DNA of 64,000 nt from UMGS363 sp051881815 (lineage in GTDB: Bacteria; Bacillota; Clostridia; Oscillospirales; Ruminococcaceae): contig JBJEQP010000092.1 of NCBI GenBank assembly GCA_051881815.1, forward strand, positions 1-64,000. Direction: 5' to 3'. A program made the position numbers and the translations under genes. Positions 25,164-33,827 of this stretch are shown piece by piece (positions within the stretch are counted from its first letter, which is position 1; each line of letters begins with the position of its first letter). The notes under the pieces are model-generated. The model searched no databases and was not told where the DNA came from. It saw nothing but the letters and a program-made list of their open reading frames with translations.

Positions 25164-26450
25164 TCAGATGCTCTCCAATGCCTGTTTTACATCGGCAATG
25201 ATGTCATCGACATTTTCAAGACCTACCGAAAGTCGGATAAGTCCGCCGTCGATCCCTGCTGCCGCAAGCTGTTCATCGGTGAGCTGTCTGTGCGTTGCGG
25301 ATGCAGGATGAAGCACGCAGGTACGGATATCGGCAACGTGTACTTCGTTCGATGCAAGCTTTAAGCTGTCCATGAACTTTACCGCATTATCTCTTCCGCC
25401 CTTGATGGAAACGGAGATAACGCCGCTTGTTCCGAGAGGGAGATACTTATCGGCGAGAGCCTTATACTTGTTGCCTTCAAGTGCAGGATAGAACACGCTC
25501 TCTACCTTATCGCTCGTCTGAAGGAACTTTGCGACCTTGAGTGCGTTCTCGCAGTAACGGGGCATTCTTACCGCAAGCGTTTCCAGTCCGAGGTTGAGCA
25601 GGAACGAGGAGTTTGCGGCAGGATAGCAGCCGAAATCACGCATAAGCTGCATTCTTGCCTTTGTGATATAAGGTGCAGCAGGGTACTGCTTTGTATAAAT
25701 AAGGCCGTGATAGCTCTCGTCGGGCTCTGTCATGCAGGGGAACTTGCCGTTCGTCCAGTCGAACTTGCCGCTGTCAACGATAACACCGCCGACCTGGACT
25801 GCATGACCGTCCATATACTTTGATGTGGAGTGGATAACGATATCTGCGCCCCATTCGATAGGTCTGCAGAGCACGGGCGTTGCAAATGTGTTGTCAACGA
25901 TGAGCGGAACGCCGTGTGCGTGTGCGCATTTTGCCCATTTTTCGATATCAAAAACGTTAAGCGCAGGGTTTGCGATCGTTTCACCGAAGACTGCCTTTGT
26001 GTTTTCCTTGAACGCAGCGTTGATCTCGTCCTCGTCAGCGTCGCAGTTCACCCAGATACACTCGATTCCCATTCTTTTGAGCGTTACGCCGAAAAGGTTG
26101 ATCGTGCCGCCGTAGATAGCGGAGGAAGCGATAAAGCTGTCGCCCGCTTCGCAAATATTGAGGATAGAAAGCAGCGATGCAGCCTGTCCGCTCGAAGTAC
26201 ACATTGCAGCCACGCCGCCTTCAAGCGATGCGATCTTCTTTTCAACAACGTCCGTTGTGGGGTTTTCAAAACGGGAATAGATAAGGCTCTTTGTCGGATC
26301 GTCGAAAACAGCGGCTACATCGTCTGTGGAATCATAAACATAAGTCGTGCTCTGAACGATAGGCATAACACGAGGCTCGCCGTTCTTCGGCGAATAGCCT
26401 GCGTGAAGGCATCGGGTCTCGATCTTTGCGTCCTTGCTCATTTCTTTCAT
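25164..26450 (-). CDS. metY: O-acetylhomoserine sulfhydrylase / aminocarboxypropyltransferase
   Basis: 428 residues from the ATG at 26450, which has AGGAGG 9 nt upstream; an in-frame ATG at 26489 lies ahead of that site and is inside the promoter. The PLP-dependent Cys/Met-metabolism fold is clear: YSRFENPTTDVVEKKIASLEGG, TSSGQAA, the Asp of IVDNTFATP and the PLP-binding Lys in HSTSKYMDGH. The length and the VGGVIVDSGKFDW insert point to the MetY branch, which uses O-acetylhomoserine and sulfide (or methanethiol) to make homocysteine or methionine, over the shorter cystathionine enzymes of about 380 residues. It is monocistronic. The leader is too short for a SAM riboswitch. Confidence 0.92.
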   Translation of the reverse strand: MKEMSKDAKIETRCLHAGYSPKNGEPRVMPIVQSTTYVYDSTDDVAAVFDDPTKSLIYSRFENPTTDVVEKKIASLEGGVAAMCTSSGQAASLLSILNICEAGDSFIASSAIYGGTINLFGVTLKRMGIECIWVNCDADEDEINAAFKENTKAVFGETIANPALNVFDIEKWAKCAHAHGVPLIVDNTFATPVLCRPIEWGADIVIHSTSKYMDGHAVQVGGVIVDSGKFDWTNGKFPCMTEPDESYHGLIYTKQYPAAPYITKARMQLMRDFGCYPAANSSFLLNLGLETLAVRMPRYCENALKVAKFLQTSDKVESVFYPALEGNKYKALADKYLPLGTSGVISVSIKGGRDNAVKFMDSLKLASNEVHVADIRTCVLHPASATHRQLTDEQLAAAGIDGGLIRLSVGLENVDDIIADVKQALESI

Positions 26451-26491
26451 CTTTAAATTCCTCCTGTTAAGGTTGATTCTAATACCCATAA

Positions 26492-26520
26492 ATTATAGCA
26501 CATTACAGGGATTATTTCAA
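26492..26520 (-). promoter_or_regulatory. SigA-type promoter of metY
   Basis: Minus strand TTGAAA (26520-26515), 17-bp spacer, TATAAT (26497-26492). Transcription should begin near 26485, giving a leader of about 35 nt. Confidence 0.82.
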
Positions 26521-26544
26521 GTACATCACACTCAAAAAAGAAAA

Positions 26545-26572
26545 ACGCCTGCACGTTTTTCCATGCAGGCGT
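26545..26572 (-). terminator. Rho-independent terminator of the RCC1-repeat gene
   Basis: Stem ACGCCTGCA/TGCAGGCGT followed on the minus strand by TTTTTCTTTTTT, 23 bp after the stop. It also insulates metY, whose promoter starts just beyond. Confidence 0.92.
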
Positions 26573-26595
26573 AAATATGATCACTTGTTGTTTTA

Positions 26596-28203
26596 TCAGC
26601 CGAGATCATGCGCAAGAACATACTCAATAGCCAATAACTGCGCATCGGTGAGAATGCCATCCGTGTCGGCTGCCGTAAAGCTGTTTACAAAGTCGATAAC
26701 AAGCTGAATGTCCTTCAACTCCATAATGTCAACGAGTTCTTCGGTAACATCGTCAAAAGCAACTGTAATGTCTGTTATCTGATCGTCAACGTTATTGCTG
26801 CACTTAATGATAACATTGTTTTCTTTCACTTCAATGCTGTCGATCGTGAGCGTTACGATTGTTTCACCAATAGCTGCACCACATACTGTACACTTGTAGC
26901 TGATAACTCCGTCTTCTGTGAGAGTTGCTTCTTTTGTAACAGTGCCTTCATCCCAAGTGTGTTCTTCAAAGTCTATTATTTTATCGCAGCCCGAACAAGC
27001 ATGCCAGTGTCCTGTTTCATCGAATGAATATTCCGATAATAGAGTATGGGCGTGACTGATGGTGATTTTTATCGGGATCAAACTATTTGTTGTTTCAGTG
27101 TTGCTGCCAAGCTCACCACAACCATTATCTCCCCACATATACAGATCACCGCTTGTGGTTATACATGCACTGTGCTGACCTCCAAAACTTGCATAAGCAA
27201 CACCGCTCTTTATCAGCTTTGGTGAAGAGCTGCTTGTAGTTGTACCGTCGCCGAGCTGACCTAACCAATTGTCTCCCCACATATACAGACTGCCGCTTGT
27301 GGTTATACATGCGCTGTAATTGTATCCAAGGCTTACCTTAATAACATTACTTGATATTTTTGTCGGTTTTGTTATGGATCCGTCTGAATAACCGTTGCCG
27401 AGCTTTCCACTGCTATTGCTTCCCCACATATTCAGATCGCCGCTTGTGGATATATATGCACTGTGATCATATCCAAGACTGACTTGAGCTGCGCCGCTCG
27501 CTATTTTTTGGGGCGTTGTCCTTTCTGTTGTTGTACCGTCGCCGAGCTGACCTGACCAATTGACTCCCCATGTATACAGATCGCCGCTTGTGGTTATGCA
27601 TGCACTATGCTCACCTCCAAGGCTCACCTGCGCTACACCGCTCTTTATTAATTTCGGAGATACCCTGCCTGTTGTTGTTCCATCGCCAAGCTTACCGCAG
27701 TCGTTATCTCCCCACATATACAGATCACCGCTTGTGGTTATACATGCGCTGTGACAATTTCCAAGGCTTACCTGAGCTGCATTGCTCATTATTTTTACGG
27801 GTTTGATTTTGCCCGTTGTAGTACCGTCACCAAGCTGACCGTATTCGTTAGCTCCCCACATATACAGATCACCGCTTGTGGTTATGCACGCACTGTGATA
27901 AGAGCCAAGGCTTACCTGCGCTACATCGCTCATTATTTTTACGGGTTCGGTTTTGCCCGTTGTAGTACCGTCGCCAAGCTGACCGTCAGAATTATCTCCC
28001 CACATATACAGATCACCATCATCGGTTATATATGCGCTATGAACATAGCCAAGGCTTAACCTTCCCTCATAAGATGTGCTTGCCGCATCTGCCGTAATCC
28101 CGAGGAAGGGCACAGCCTCCTCCGGCAGGGCAAATGCCATACTCAAAGTCATGGCAAAAGCTGTTACGACCGCAGCAGCTTTTTTCAAAAAACCGAGCTC
28201 CAT
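26596..28203 (-). CDS. Secreted RCC1-repeat (beta-propeller) protein
   Basis: 535 residues from the ATG at 28203 with AAGGAGG 7 nt upstream; the open frame extends 24 codons further but without a ribosome site. A signal peptide (AAAVVTAFAMTLSMAFA) precedes seven copies of a 51-52 residue RCC1 unit built on YMWGDNxxGQLGDGTTT and AQVSLGxxHSACITTSGDL, covering about residues 45-400, enough for one seven-bladed propeller. The DNA repeats are nearly identical, a sign of recent tandem duplication. A Cys-pair region follows (WHACSGCDKI, HTWDEG, YKCTVCGA), then an acidic tail with DTDGILTDAQ, which faintly recalls half a dockerin. A ligand is unknown; surface binding is a guess. Confidence 0.82.
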   Translation of the reverse strand: MELGFLKKAAAVVTAFAMTLSMAFALPEEAVPFLGITADAASTSYEGRLSLGYVHSAYITDDGDLYMWGDNSDGQLGDGTTTGKTEPVKIMSDVAQVSLGSYHSACITTSGDLYMWGANEYGQLGDGTTTGKIKPVKIMSNAAQVSLGNCHSACITTSGDLYMWGDNDCGKLGDGTTTGRVSPKLIKSGVAQVSLGGEHSACITTSGDLYTWGVNWSGQLGDGTTTERTTPQKIASGAAQVSLGYDHSAYISTSGDLNMWGSNSSGKLGNGYSDGSITKPTKISSNVIKVSLGYNYSACITTSGSLYMWGDNWLGQLGDGTTTSSSSPKLIKSGVAYASFGGQHSACITTSGDLYMWGDNGCGELGSNTETTNSLIPIKITISHAHTLLSEYSFDETGHWHACSGCDKIIDFEEHTWDEGTVTKEATLTEDGVISYKCTVCGAAIGETIVTLTIDSIEVKENNVIIKCSNNVDDQITDITVAFDDVTEELVDIMELKDIQLVIDFVNSFTAADTDGILTDAQLLAIEYVLAHDLG

Positions 28204-28282
28204 TAAATTTCCTCCTTGTATATTTTTGCTTTGATATACTGTGAGTTTTTGATCTGTCACAGCATAAATTACCATATTATTA

Positions 28283-28311
28283 ATTATATCACTATTGTTT
28301 TAAAAACTCAA
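28283..28311 (-). promoter_or_regulatory. SigA-type promoter of the RCC1-repeat gene
   Basis: Minus strand TTGAGT (28311-28306), 17-bp spacer, TATAAT (28288-28283). Back to back with the secA promoter 55 bp away. Confidence 0.75.
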
Positions 28312-28365
28312 TACTTTTTTCAAAAAGTCAAAATATTCGATCTTAAAATAAACCTCTCATAACCA

Positions 28366-28394
28366 TTGACAAAATCACGATTTTGTTATATAAT
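28366..28394 (+). promoter_or_regulatory. SigA-type promoter of secA
   Basis: TTGACA (28366-28371), 17-bp spacer, TATAAT (28389-28394). The leader before the chosen secA start is about 140 nt. Confidence 0.88.
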
Positions 28395-28541
28395 TTAAGA
28401 GTATATTAATATTTGACAATAATAATGTATAGCTCTTTGGAATAACAGAACACGAACAGAGTTTGAATAATGAAAATTTGCTGACGTGAAGTTTTTTGAA
28501 GAACAGAAGAACAAATGAAAATCAAAGGTGGAATGTCTACA

Positions 28542-31280
28542 ATGGGTATGTTCGACGGTCTTTTTGGCAGCTACAGTAAGCGTGAGCTTGCTAAAATCGA
28601 ACCTATAAAAAATAAAGTGCTTGCACTTGAAGATGATTATGCTGCAATGTCGGAGGAAACTCTCAAAGCGCAGACTAATATCTTCAAGGAGCGTATCGCT
28701 AACGGCGAAACCGTTGACGATATCCTCCCCGAGGCTCTCGCTACTGTCCGTGAGGCTGCTTGGCGTGTGCTCGGAAAGAAGCCTTACCCCGTTCAGATCA
28801 TCGGTGCTATCGTTCTTACACAGGGACGTATCGCCGAAATGAAAACAGGTGAAGGTAAAACTCTCGTTGCCTGCTGCGCTGCTTATCTCAACGCTCTCCC
28901 CGGCAACGGCGTTCATGTCGTTACGGTAAACGACTATCTTGCAAAATATCAGTCCGAAGAAATGGGAAAGGTCTTCCGCTACCTCGGGCTCACTATCGGC
29001 TGTATCCTCCACGAGCTCAACAACGACGAGCGCCGTGAGGCTTATGCCTGCGATATCACCTACGGTACAAACAACGAATTCGGCTTTGACTACCTGCGTG
29101 ACAACATGGTCATCTACATGAAGGAAAAGGTACAGAGAGGTCATGCTTTCGCAATCGTCGATGAAGTTGACTCTATCCTCATTGACGAAGCGAGAACTCC
29201 TCTTATCATCAGCGGCAGGGGCGACAAGTCCACCGAGCTTTACACAAAGGCTGACAAGTTCGCAAAGACTCTCACAGCTTACACCGTTGTTGAAATGGAT
29301 GACAAGGTCGATCAGGAAGAAAACTCCGAAAACAGCGACTATATCATCGACGAAAAGGCAAAGACAGCCACTATCACACGTCGAGGCGTCAAGAAGGCTG
29401 AAAAATTCTTCGGCGTTGAAAATCTTTTTGACGCTGACAACTCCACGCTGCTCCACCACATCAACCAGGCTCTTAAAGCTAACGGCTGCATGAAGAACGA
29501 CATCGACTACGTTGTCAAGGACGGCGAAGTTATCATCGTTGACGAATTCACAGGCCGTCTTATGATGGGCAGACGTTTCAATGACGGTCTTCACCAGGCT
29601 ATCGAAGCAAAGGAAGGCGTTAAGGTCGCTCACGAATCCAAGACGCTCGCAAGCATCACCTTCCAGAATTACTTCCGTCTTTACAACAAGCTCTCCGGTA
29701 TGACCGGTACCGCTATCACCGAGCAGGAAGAATTCAAGGAGATATATAAGCTGGACGTTGTCGAGATACCGACAAACCGTCCCGTACAGAGAATCGACCA
29801 CCCCGATGTCATCTTCAAGACAGAAAACGGCAAATTCCAGGCCGCTATCCGTCAGATCCAGGAATGTCATGAAAAGGGACAGCCTGTTCTCGTTGGTACA
29901 ATTTCTATCGAAAAATCCGAAAAGCTCTCCGCAATGCTCAAGCGTGCAGGCATCAAGCATAACGTCCTCAACGCAAAGCAGCACGAGAAGGAAGCCGAGA
30001 TCGTTGCGCAGGCAGGTAAGTACGGCGCTGTTACGATCGCTACTAACATGGCAGGACGAGGAACGGATATTATCCTCGGCGGTAACGCTGAATTCCTTGC
30101 AAAGGCTGAAATGAAAAAGCAGGGCATGGAAGAGGACGTTATCAGCGAGGCTGTAAGCTATGCCGATACTCAGGATGAAACTATCCTTGAAGCAAGAAAG
30201 ATCTACCGTGAGCTTTACGCAAAATATGACGCAGAGGTCAAGGAAAAGGCTGAAAAGGTAAAGGAAGCCGGCGGTCTTTTCATCCTCGGTACAGAGCGTC
30301 ACGAATCAAGACGTATCGACAACCAGCTTCGCGGACGTTCGGGACGTCAGGGCGACGTCGGCGAAAGCCGTTTCTTCCTCTCACTTGAAGACGATCTTAT
30401 GCGTCTTTTCGGCGGCGACAGGATCACAGCTATGATGGATACTCTCAAAGTTGAAGAGGATATGCCTATCGAAGCAAAGATGCTCACAAAGATCATCGAA
30501 TCCTCACAGAAGAAGGTCGAAGGCAGAAACTTTGCGATCAGAAAGAACGTCCTCAACTACGACGACGTTATGTCTGCGCAGCGTGAGATCATCTACGGTC
30601 AGAGAGAAAAGGTCCTCAGCGGCGAAGATATCCACGAATATATCCTTAAGATGATACACGATATGATAAGCGAAACCGTTGACCGGTATCTCATTGACGA
30701 CAATGTTCACGATGACTGGAACCTTGCCGGTCTTCGCGACCGCTTCATGGGACTCTTCACAGTTACGGACGATTTCCGCTATACGACAGAAGAGCTTGCC
30801 GAAGTTACAAAGGATCAGATCAAGGAAAAGCTCTGCACAAGAGCGCTCGACTTCTACAAGACAAGAGAAGAAAAGATCGGCTCGGATATTCTCCGTGAGC
30901 TTGAACGTGTTATCCTCCTTAAAGTCGTTGACCTCAAGTGGATGGCTCATATCGACGATATGGACGAGCTGCGCAAGGGTATCGTTCTCCGCTCCTACGG
31001 TCAAAAGAATCCTGTTATCGAATATCGCTTTGAAGGCTTCGAGATGTTTGACGCAATGGTTGAATCCATCCGTGAGGAAACCATCCGTCTGCTCTTTACC
31101 ATCCAGGTAAACAACGGCGAAGCTCCGAAGAGAGAGCGTGTTGCGGAACCGACGCAGACATCTGGCGACGGCTCACTCAGCGCAACCAGAAAGTCCGGCA
31201 AAAAGATCGGCAGAAACGATCCCTGCCCATGCGGAAGCGGCAAGAAATACAAGAACTGCTGCGGAAGCGGATTAAAGTAA
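28542..31280 (+). CDS. secA: Preprotein translocase ATPase SecA
   Basis: 912 residues from ATG 28542 (MGMFDGLFGSYSKRELAKIE), which has AAAGGTGG 10 nt upstream; ATGs at 28515 and 28533 lie before or against that site. SecA drives export through SecYEG by ATP hydrolysis. Visible are Walker A MKTGEGKT, the DEVDSILIDEARTPL motif, the preprotein-binding region, GRGTDIILGGNAEF, RRIDNQLRGRSGRQGD and the C-terminal zinc motif CPCGSGKKYKNCCG, which binds SecB or ribosomes. Length is slightly above B. subtilis SecA (841). It is monocistronic, with a palindromic repeat downstream. A 635-codon open frame on the opposite strand is a composition shadow. Confidence 0.98.
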   Translation: MGMFDGLFGSYSKRELAKIEPIKNKVLALEDDYAAMSEETLKAQTNIFKERIANGETVDDILPEALATVREAAWRVLGKKPYPVQIIGAIVLTQGRIAEMKTGEGKTLVACCAAYLNALPGNGVHVVTVNDYLAKYQSEEMGKVFRYLGLTIGCILHELNNDERREAYACDITYGTNNEFGFDYLRDNMVIYMKEKVQRGHAFAIVDEVDSILIDEARTPLIISGRGDKSTELYTKADKFAKTLTAYTVVEMDDKVDQEENSENSDYIIDEKAKTATITRRGVKKAEKFFGVENLFDADNSTLLHHINQALKANGCMKNDIDYVVKDGEVIIVDEFTGRLMMGRRFNDGLHQAIEAKEGVKVAHESKTLASITFQNYFRLYNKLSGMTGTAITEQEEFKEIYKLDVVEIPTNRPVQRIDHPDVIFKTENGKFQAAIRQIQECHEKGQPVLVGTISIEKSEKLSAMLKRAGIKHNVLNAKQHEKEAEIVAQAGKYGAVTIATNMAGRGTDIILGGNAEFLAKAEMKKQGMEEDVISEAVSYADTQDETILEARKIYRELYAKYDAEVKEKAEKVKEAGGLFILGTERHESRRIDNQLRGRSGRQGDVGESRFFLSLEDDLMRLFGGDRITAMMDTLKVEEDMPIEAKMLTKIIESSQKKVEGRNFAIRKNVLNYDDVMSAQREIIYGQREKVLSGEDIHEYILKMIHDMISETVDRYLIDDNVHDDWNLAGLRDRFMGLFTVTDDFRYTTEELAEVTKDQIKEKLCTRALDFYKTREEKIGSDILRELERVILLKVVDLKWMAHIDDMDELRKGIVLRSYGQKNPVIEYRFEGFEMFDAMVESIREETIRLLFTIQVNNGEAPKRERVAEPTQTSGDGSLSATRKSGKKIGRNDPCPCGSGKKYKNCCGSGLK

Positions 31281-31286
31281 TAACGA

Positions 31287-31498
31287 TCATCTCCGAGAGC
31301 TTTAATACTAATTCCAAATCGTTCTATAGACAAAGCCGACAGATAGAATAATCCAAGTCAAGAAAGGCGACCGCAGGAAGGCTTGATGCCCTTCATTGCA
31401 ATAGCATTGCAAAGGAGCCTGACGCAGAATTGGATTATTATATCCGAGGATTTAGTCTTACGGTTGATTTGGAATTAGTATAAGTCTTTCGGAGATAA
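31287..31498 (+). terminator. Likely secA terminator stem split by a palindromic repeat
   Basis: The arms ATCTCCGAGAGCTTT (31289 onward) and AAGTCTTTCGGAGAT (31481-31495) are imperfect inverted repeats lying exactly outside repeat copy 2 (31308-31478). They look like the two sides of an older terminator hairpin with the repeat in its loop; AAATACCCTTTT follows. Confidence 0.55.
31308..31478. repeat. Palindromic repeat family, copy 2 (171 bp)
   Basis: Ends CTAATTCCAAAT and ATTTGATTTGGAATTAG-like arm, TA on both sides. Opposite orientation to copies 1 and 3 on the map, but the same orientation relative to the upstream gene. Its tip is longer than in the other copies and holds its own palindrome (TTGCAATAGCATTGCAA). 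Confidence 0.9.
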
Positions 31499-31523
31499 AT
31501 ACCCTTTTGGGAGGATGTTTAAA

Positions 31524-32690
31524 ATGAGTCTTAAATCAGAATGTAAAAAAGAGCTTGAAAACAGGATAATCCCGTTCTGGAACAAGCTCCGCGACGATGA
31601 AAACGGCGGTTTTTACGGCTTTATGGACAACGATCTCAAGGTCGACAAGAAAGCCGACAAGGGCGTTATCCTCAATTCAAGAATTCTTTGGTTCTATTCT
31701 GCCGCTTATAAAACGCTCGGCGAACAGGCTCTTCTCGACAATGCAAAACACGCTTATGAGTTTCTCCGTGACTATTGCTATGACAAGGAGCACGGCGGCG
31801 TTTACTATATGATGACCTTTGACGGCAAGGCTTCGGACGATATGAAGCATACATATAATCAGGCGTTCGCAATCTATGCTCTTTCCACATATTACATTGC
31901 AAGCGGCGATAAAGAAGCTCTTGCGCTCGCTTATGAGATCTTCAACACCATCGAAACAAAAACGCTCGATGATATCGGCTATGTTGAAGCCTTTTCAAGA
32001 GATTGGGAACCTGCAAAGAACGATGTTCTTTCCGAAAACGGCATTGACGCTTCAAAGACGATGAACAATGTTCTTCACCTTATCGAAGCTTATACCGTTC
32101 TTTTTGAAGCTGACCAAAACGAAAAAGTCCGCAAGCGCCTTATGTTCCTCCTCGGTGTAACGAAAAACAAGATCTTCGACAGCAAAAACAACAAGCTGCT
32201 TGTTTTCTTCGACAGAGAGATGAACGTTCTCGGCGATATCCACTCCTACGGTCACGATATCGAAGCAACATGGCTCATCGACAGAGCCTGCGAAGTCATC
32301 GGCGACAGAGAGCTTGAAGCCGAGTGGAGAAATATTGACCTTCGCATTGCCGAAAACATCTACAACATCGCTTTCGTTGACGGCGCACTCAACAACGAGC
32401 GTGACGGCGACAAGATAGACGACAAGCGTGTATGGTGGGTGCAGGCTGAAACAGTCGTAGGCTTCACCAATGCGTATATGCAAAGCGGAAACAAGAAATA
32501 CCTCAAGGCTGCCGAGGAAACGATGAACTGGATAAAGACTTACCAGACCGACAAGCGTGAAAATTCCGAGTGGTGGGGCGAGGTCGACCACAGCGGCAAG
32601 CCTATGCCGACAGTCGAAATGGTAAACCCCTGGAAATGTCCTTATCACAATGGCAGAATGTGTCTTGAAATATTAAACAGAAAATTCTGA
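31524..32690 (+). CDS. Cellobiose 2-epimerase (N-acylglucosamine 2-epimerase superfamily)
   Basis: 388 residues starting at ATG 31524, 9 nt after GGGAGG; an ATG at 31515 directly abuts that site and was rejected. The enzyme interconverts glucose and mannose at the reducing end of beta-1,4-linked disaccharides, for example cellobiose to glucosyl-mannose, so mannan or cellulose products can enter one phosphorolytic route. The (alpha/alpha)6 barrel is shown by ELENRIIPFWNKLRDDENGG, RILWFYSAAY, HTYNQAFAIYALS, the catalytic His in SYGHDIEATWL and the C-terminal His in NPWKCPYHNGRMCLEI. It resembles the Ruminococcus albus enzyme group. No mannosylglucose phosphorylase is adjacent. comFB follows by 26 bp. 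Confidence 0.92.
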   Translation: MSLKSECKKELENRIIPFWNKLRDDENGGFYGFMDNDLKVDKKADKGVILNSRILWFYSAAYKTLGEQALLDNAKHAYEFLRDYCYDKEHGGVYYMMTFDGKASDDMKHTYNQAFAIYALSTYYIASGDKEALALAYEIFNTIETKTLDDIGYVEAFSRDWEPAKNDVLSENGIDASKTMNNVLHLIEAYTVLFEADQNEKVRKRLMFLLGVTKNKIFDSKNNKLLVFFDREMNVLGDIHSYGHDIEATWLIDRACEVIGDRELEAEWRNIDLRIAENIYNIAFVDGALNNERDGDKIDDKRVWWVQAETVVGFTNAYMQSGNKKYLKAAEETMNWIKTYQTDKRENSEWWGEVDHSGKPMPTVEMVNPWKCPYHNGRMCLEILNRKF

Positions 32691-32716
32691 CGGATAAAAA
32701 GAGAGGTATTACAATT

Positions 32717-32983
32717 ATGGCAGTTGTAAATATAATGGAAAGAATCATCGAGGAAAAACTTGATCTCCAGCTAAAGGACTGCAATTGCTGCAAATGCAGT
32801 GACTGTCATCAGGATATGCTTGCTTTCGCATTGAACAGCGTTCCCCCGAAATATGTAAACTCCGCAAAGGGTGAGCTTTTCGGAAGGATCGACAGCTCCA
32901 AAATGCAGAATTCCGTTGACATCGACATTGCAGTTGCAAAAGCAATAAGCGTTGTAAGCTCCTCTCCCAAGCACCGCACTTAA
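32717..32983 (+). CDS. comFB: ComFB-like small zinc-binding protein
   Basis: 88 residues. The N-terminal NIMERIIEEKLDLQL helix, a Cys cluster at 22, 24, 25, 27 and 30 (CNCCKCSDC) and the conserved DMLAFALNSVPPKYV stretch match late competence development protein ComFB. ComFB sits in the comF operon of B. subtilis but is not strictly needed for DNA uptake; relatives in other bacteria have been linked to cyclic-dinucleotide signalling. Here it is far from other competence genes, cotranscribed with an epimerase, so a competence role should not be assumed. AGAGAGG precedes the ATG. Confidence 0.85.
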   Translation: MAVVNIMERIIEEKLDLQLKDCNCCKCSDCHQDMLAFALNSVPPKYVNSAKGELFGRIDSSKMQNSVDIDIAVAKAISVVSSSPKHRT

Positions 32984-32988
32984 TTTAA

Positions 32989-33020
32989 TTCGTAATGCGT
33001 AATGCGTAATTCGTAATTAG
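32989..33020. repeat. Short GTAATTC/GTAATGC tandem repeat after comFB
   Basis: About four to five 7-bp units reading TTCGTAATGCGTAATGCG and on, beginning a few bases after the comFB stop; same units as at 24266-24284. Confidence 0.6.
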
Positions 33021-33048
33021 GCTTCGCTGATTTGTTAGAAAGAATAAG

Positions 33049-33094
33049 AAACGGTATATTCGCAATTGAATGAGAAATTGCGAATATACCGTTT
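33049..33094. terminator. Bidirectional terminator between comFB and the convergent HMA-like gene
   Basis: A perfect 19-bp stem (AAACGGTATATTCGCAATT and its complement) with an 8-nt loop; GTTTTTGATT follows on the plus strand and GTTTCTTATTCTTT on the minus strand. Confidence 0.85.
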
Positions 33095-33102
33095 TTGATT
33101 AT

Positions 33103-33621
33103 CTATTCTTTTTTCATCATAGAAGCGAGTTTGAAAACTATGATCAATGCTATCGCCGGAAGATACAAGCCGAAAATGAACAGCGCAAGCGAAATTATAC
33201 ATCCGAACGCTTCAAGTATATTCGGGAGAAGCTTTTCTTTCACCTTTTCAATAAGTGAAAATATTATATCCCAGCCTGCTATGATATATGCTGCGATAAA
33301 AATGAAAAGAGGAGTCGTTTCTATGCCCTTATGTTCAAGAACTGCACCGATAACGGCAAGAATCACCGCTGTCAGTATGCTTAAAACGTTTTTCAGCTGT
33401 GATTTTGCCTTTTCGGGATCAATTCCGCCGACTCCGCCGCCGATCGCTTCGATGTAGCTCTCGACTGCACCTCTTACGACATTTTCCGAGCCGTTAGAGG
33501 AAAGTGTTACCGTTATTTCTCCGCTGTCAAGCTCTGCACAGTCCACTCCGTTCATATTTCGGGCAAATGCACAGGCTTTTTCGCCTATTTCGTTATTATT
33601 TATCTTTATTTTAAACTCCAT
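33103..33621 (-). CDS. Small membrane protein resembling the N-terminal part of a heavy-metal P-type ATPase
   Basis: About 172 residues from ATG 33621. Residues 1-60 have the ferredoxin-like HMA pattern (MNGVDCAELDSGEITVTLSS) but lack the CxxC metal motif. Two helical pairs follow, including FIAAYIIAGWDIIFSLIEKV, which resembles the second membrane helix of CadA/ZntA ATPases, and the chain stops where the phosphorylation and ATP-binding domains would begin. It may be a remnant, or a stand-alone accessory protein. The start is uncertain: no good ribosome site, and longer starts lie inside repeat copy 3. Confidence 0.6.
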   Translation of the reverse strand: MEFKIKINNNEIGEKACAFARNMNGVDCAELDSGEITVTLSSNGSENVVRGAVESYIEAIGGGVGGIDPEKAKSQLKNVLSILTAVILAVIGAVLEHKGIETTPLFIFIAAYIIAGWDIIFSLIEKVKEKLLPNILEAFGCIISLALFIFGLYLPAIALIIVFKLASMMKKE

Positions 33622-33635
33622 ATTCTTATATAATA

Positions 33636-33789
33636 CTAATGTCAAATCAACCTATAGACAAATCCTCGGATATAATAATCCAATTCTGCGTCTGGCTCCC
33701 TTGAAAGGCATACAGCCTTACTGCGGTCGCCATCCTTGACTTGGATTATTCTATCTGTCGGCTTTGTCTATAGAACGATTTGATATTAG
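33636..33789. repeat. Palindromic repeat family, copy 3 (154 bp)
   Basis: Ends CTAATGTCAAATC and GATTTGATATTAG; interior very like copy 1. TATA flanks, and the flanking sequence ATTCTTATA / TATAAGAAT is itself inverted, extending the palindrome. It sits between the SPFH gene and the HMA-like gene. Confidence 0.9.
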
Positions 33790-33796
33790 TATAAGA

Positions 33797-33823
33797 ATCC
33801 CCTGCGTTGTGCTCACAGGGGAT
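33797..33823 (-). terminator. Terminator hairpin after the SPFH gene
   Basis: ATCCCCTG and CAGGGGAT form an 8-bp stem 4 bp after the stop codon, with a weak T-tract (TTCTTATA) on the minus strand. Confidence 0.6.
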
Positions 33824-33827
33824 AATT

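Noticed and set aside
26451..26520. SAM riboswitch or T-box ahead of metY
   Set aside because: The promoter leaves a leader of only about 35 nt, too short for either.
27100..28060. Regular DNA repeats that look at first like a CRISPR or satellite array
   Set aside because: They are in-frame 153-156 bp units coding for RCC1 blades, with no spacers of CRISPR size.
28395..30302. 635-codon open frame opposite secA
   Set aside because: It lies wholly antisense to a certain gene, is rich in Cys, Val and Phe as expected from reverse complements, and has no ribosome site.
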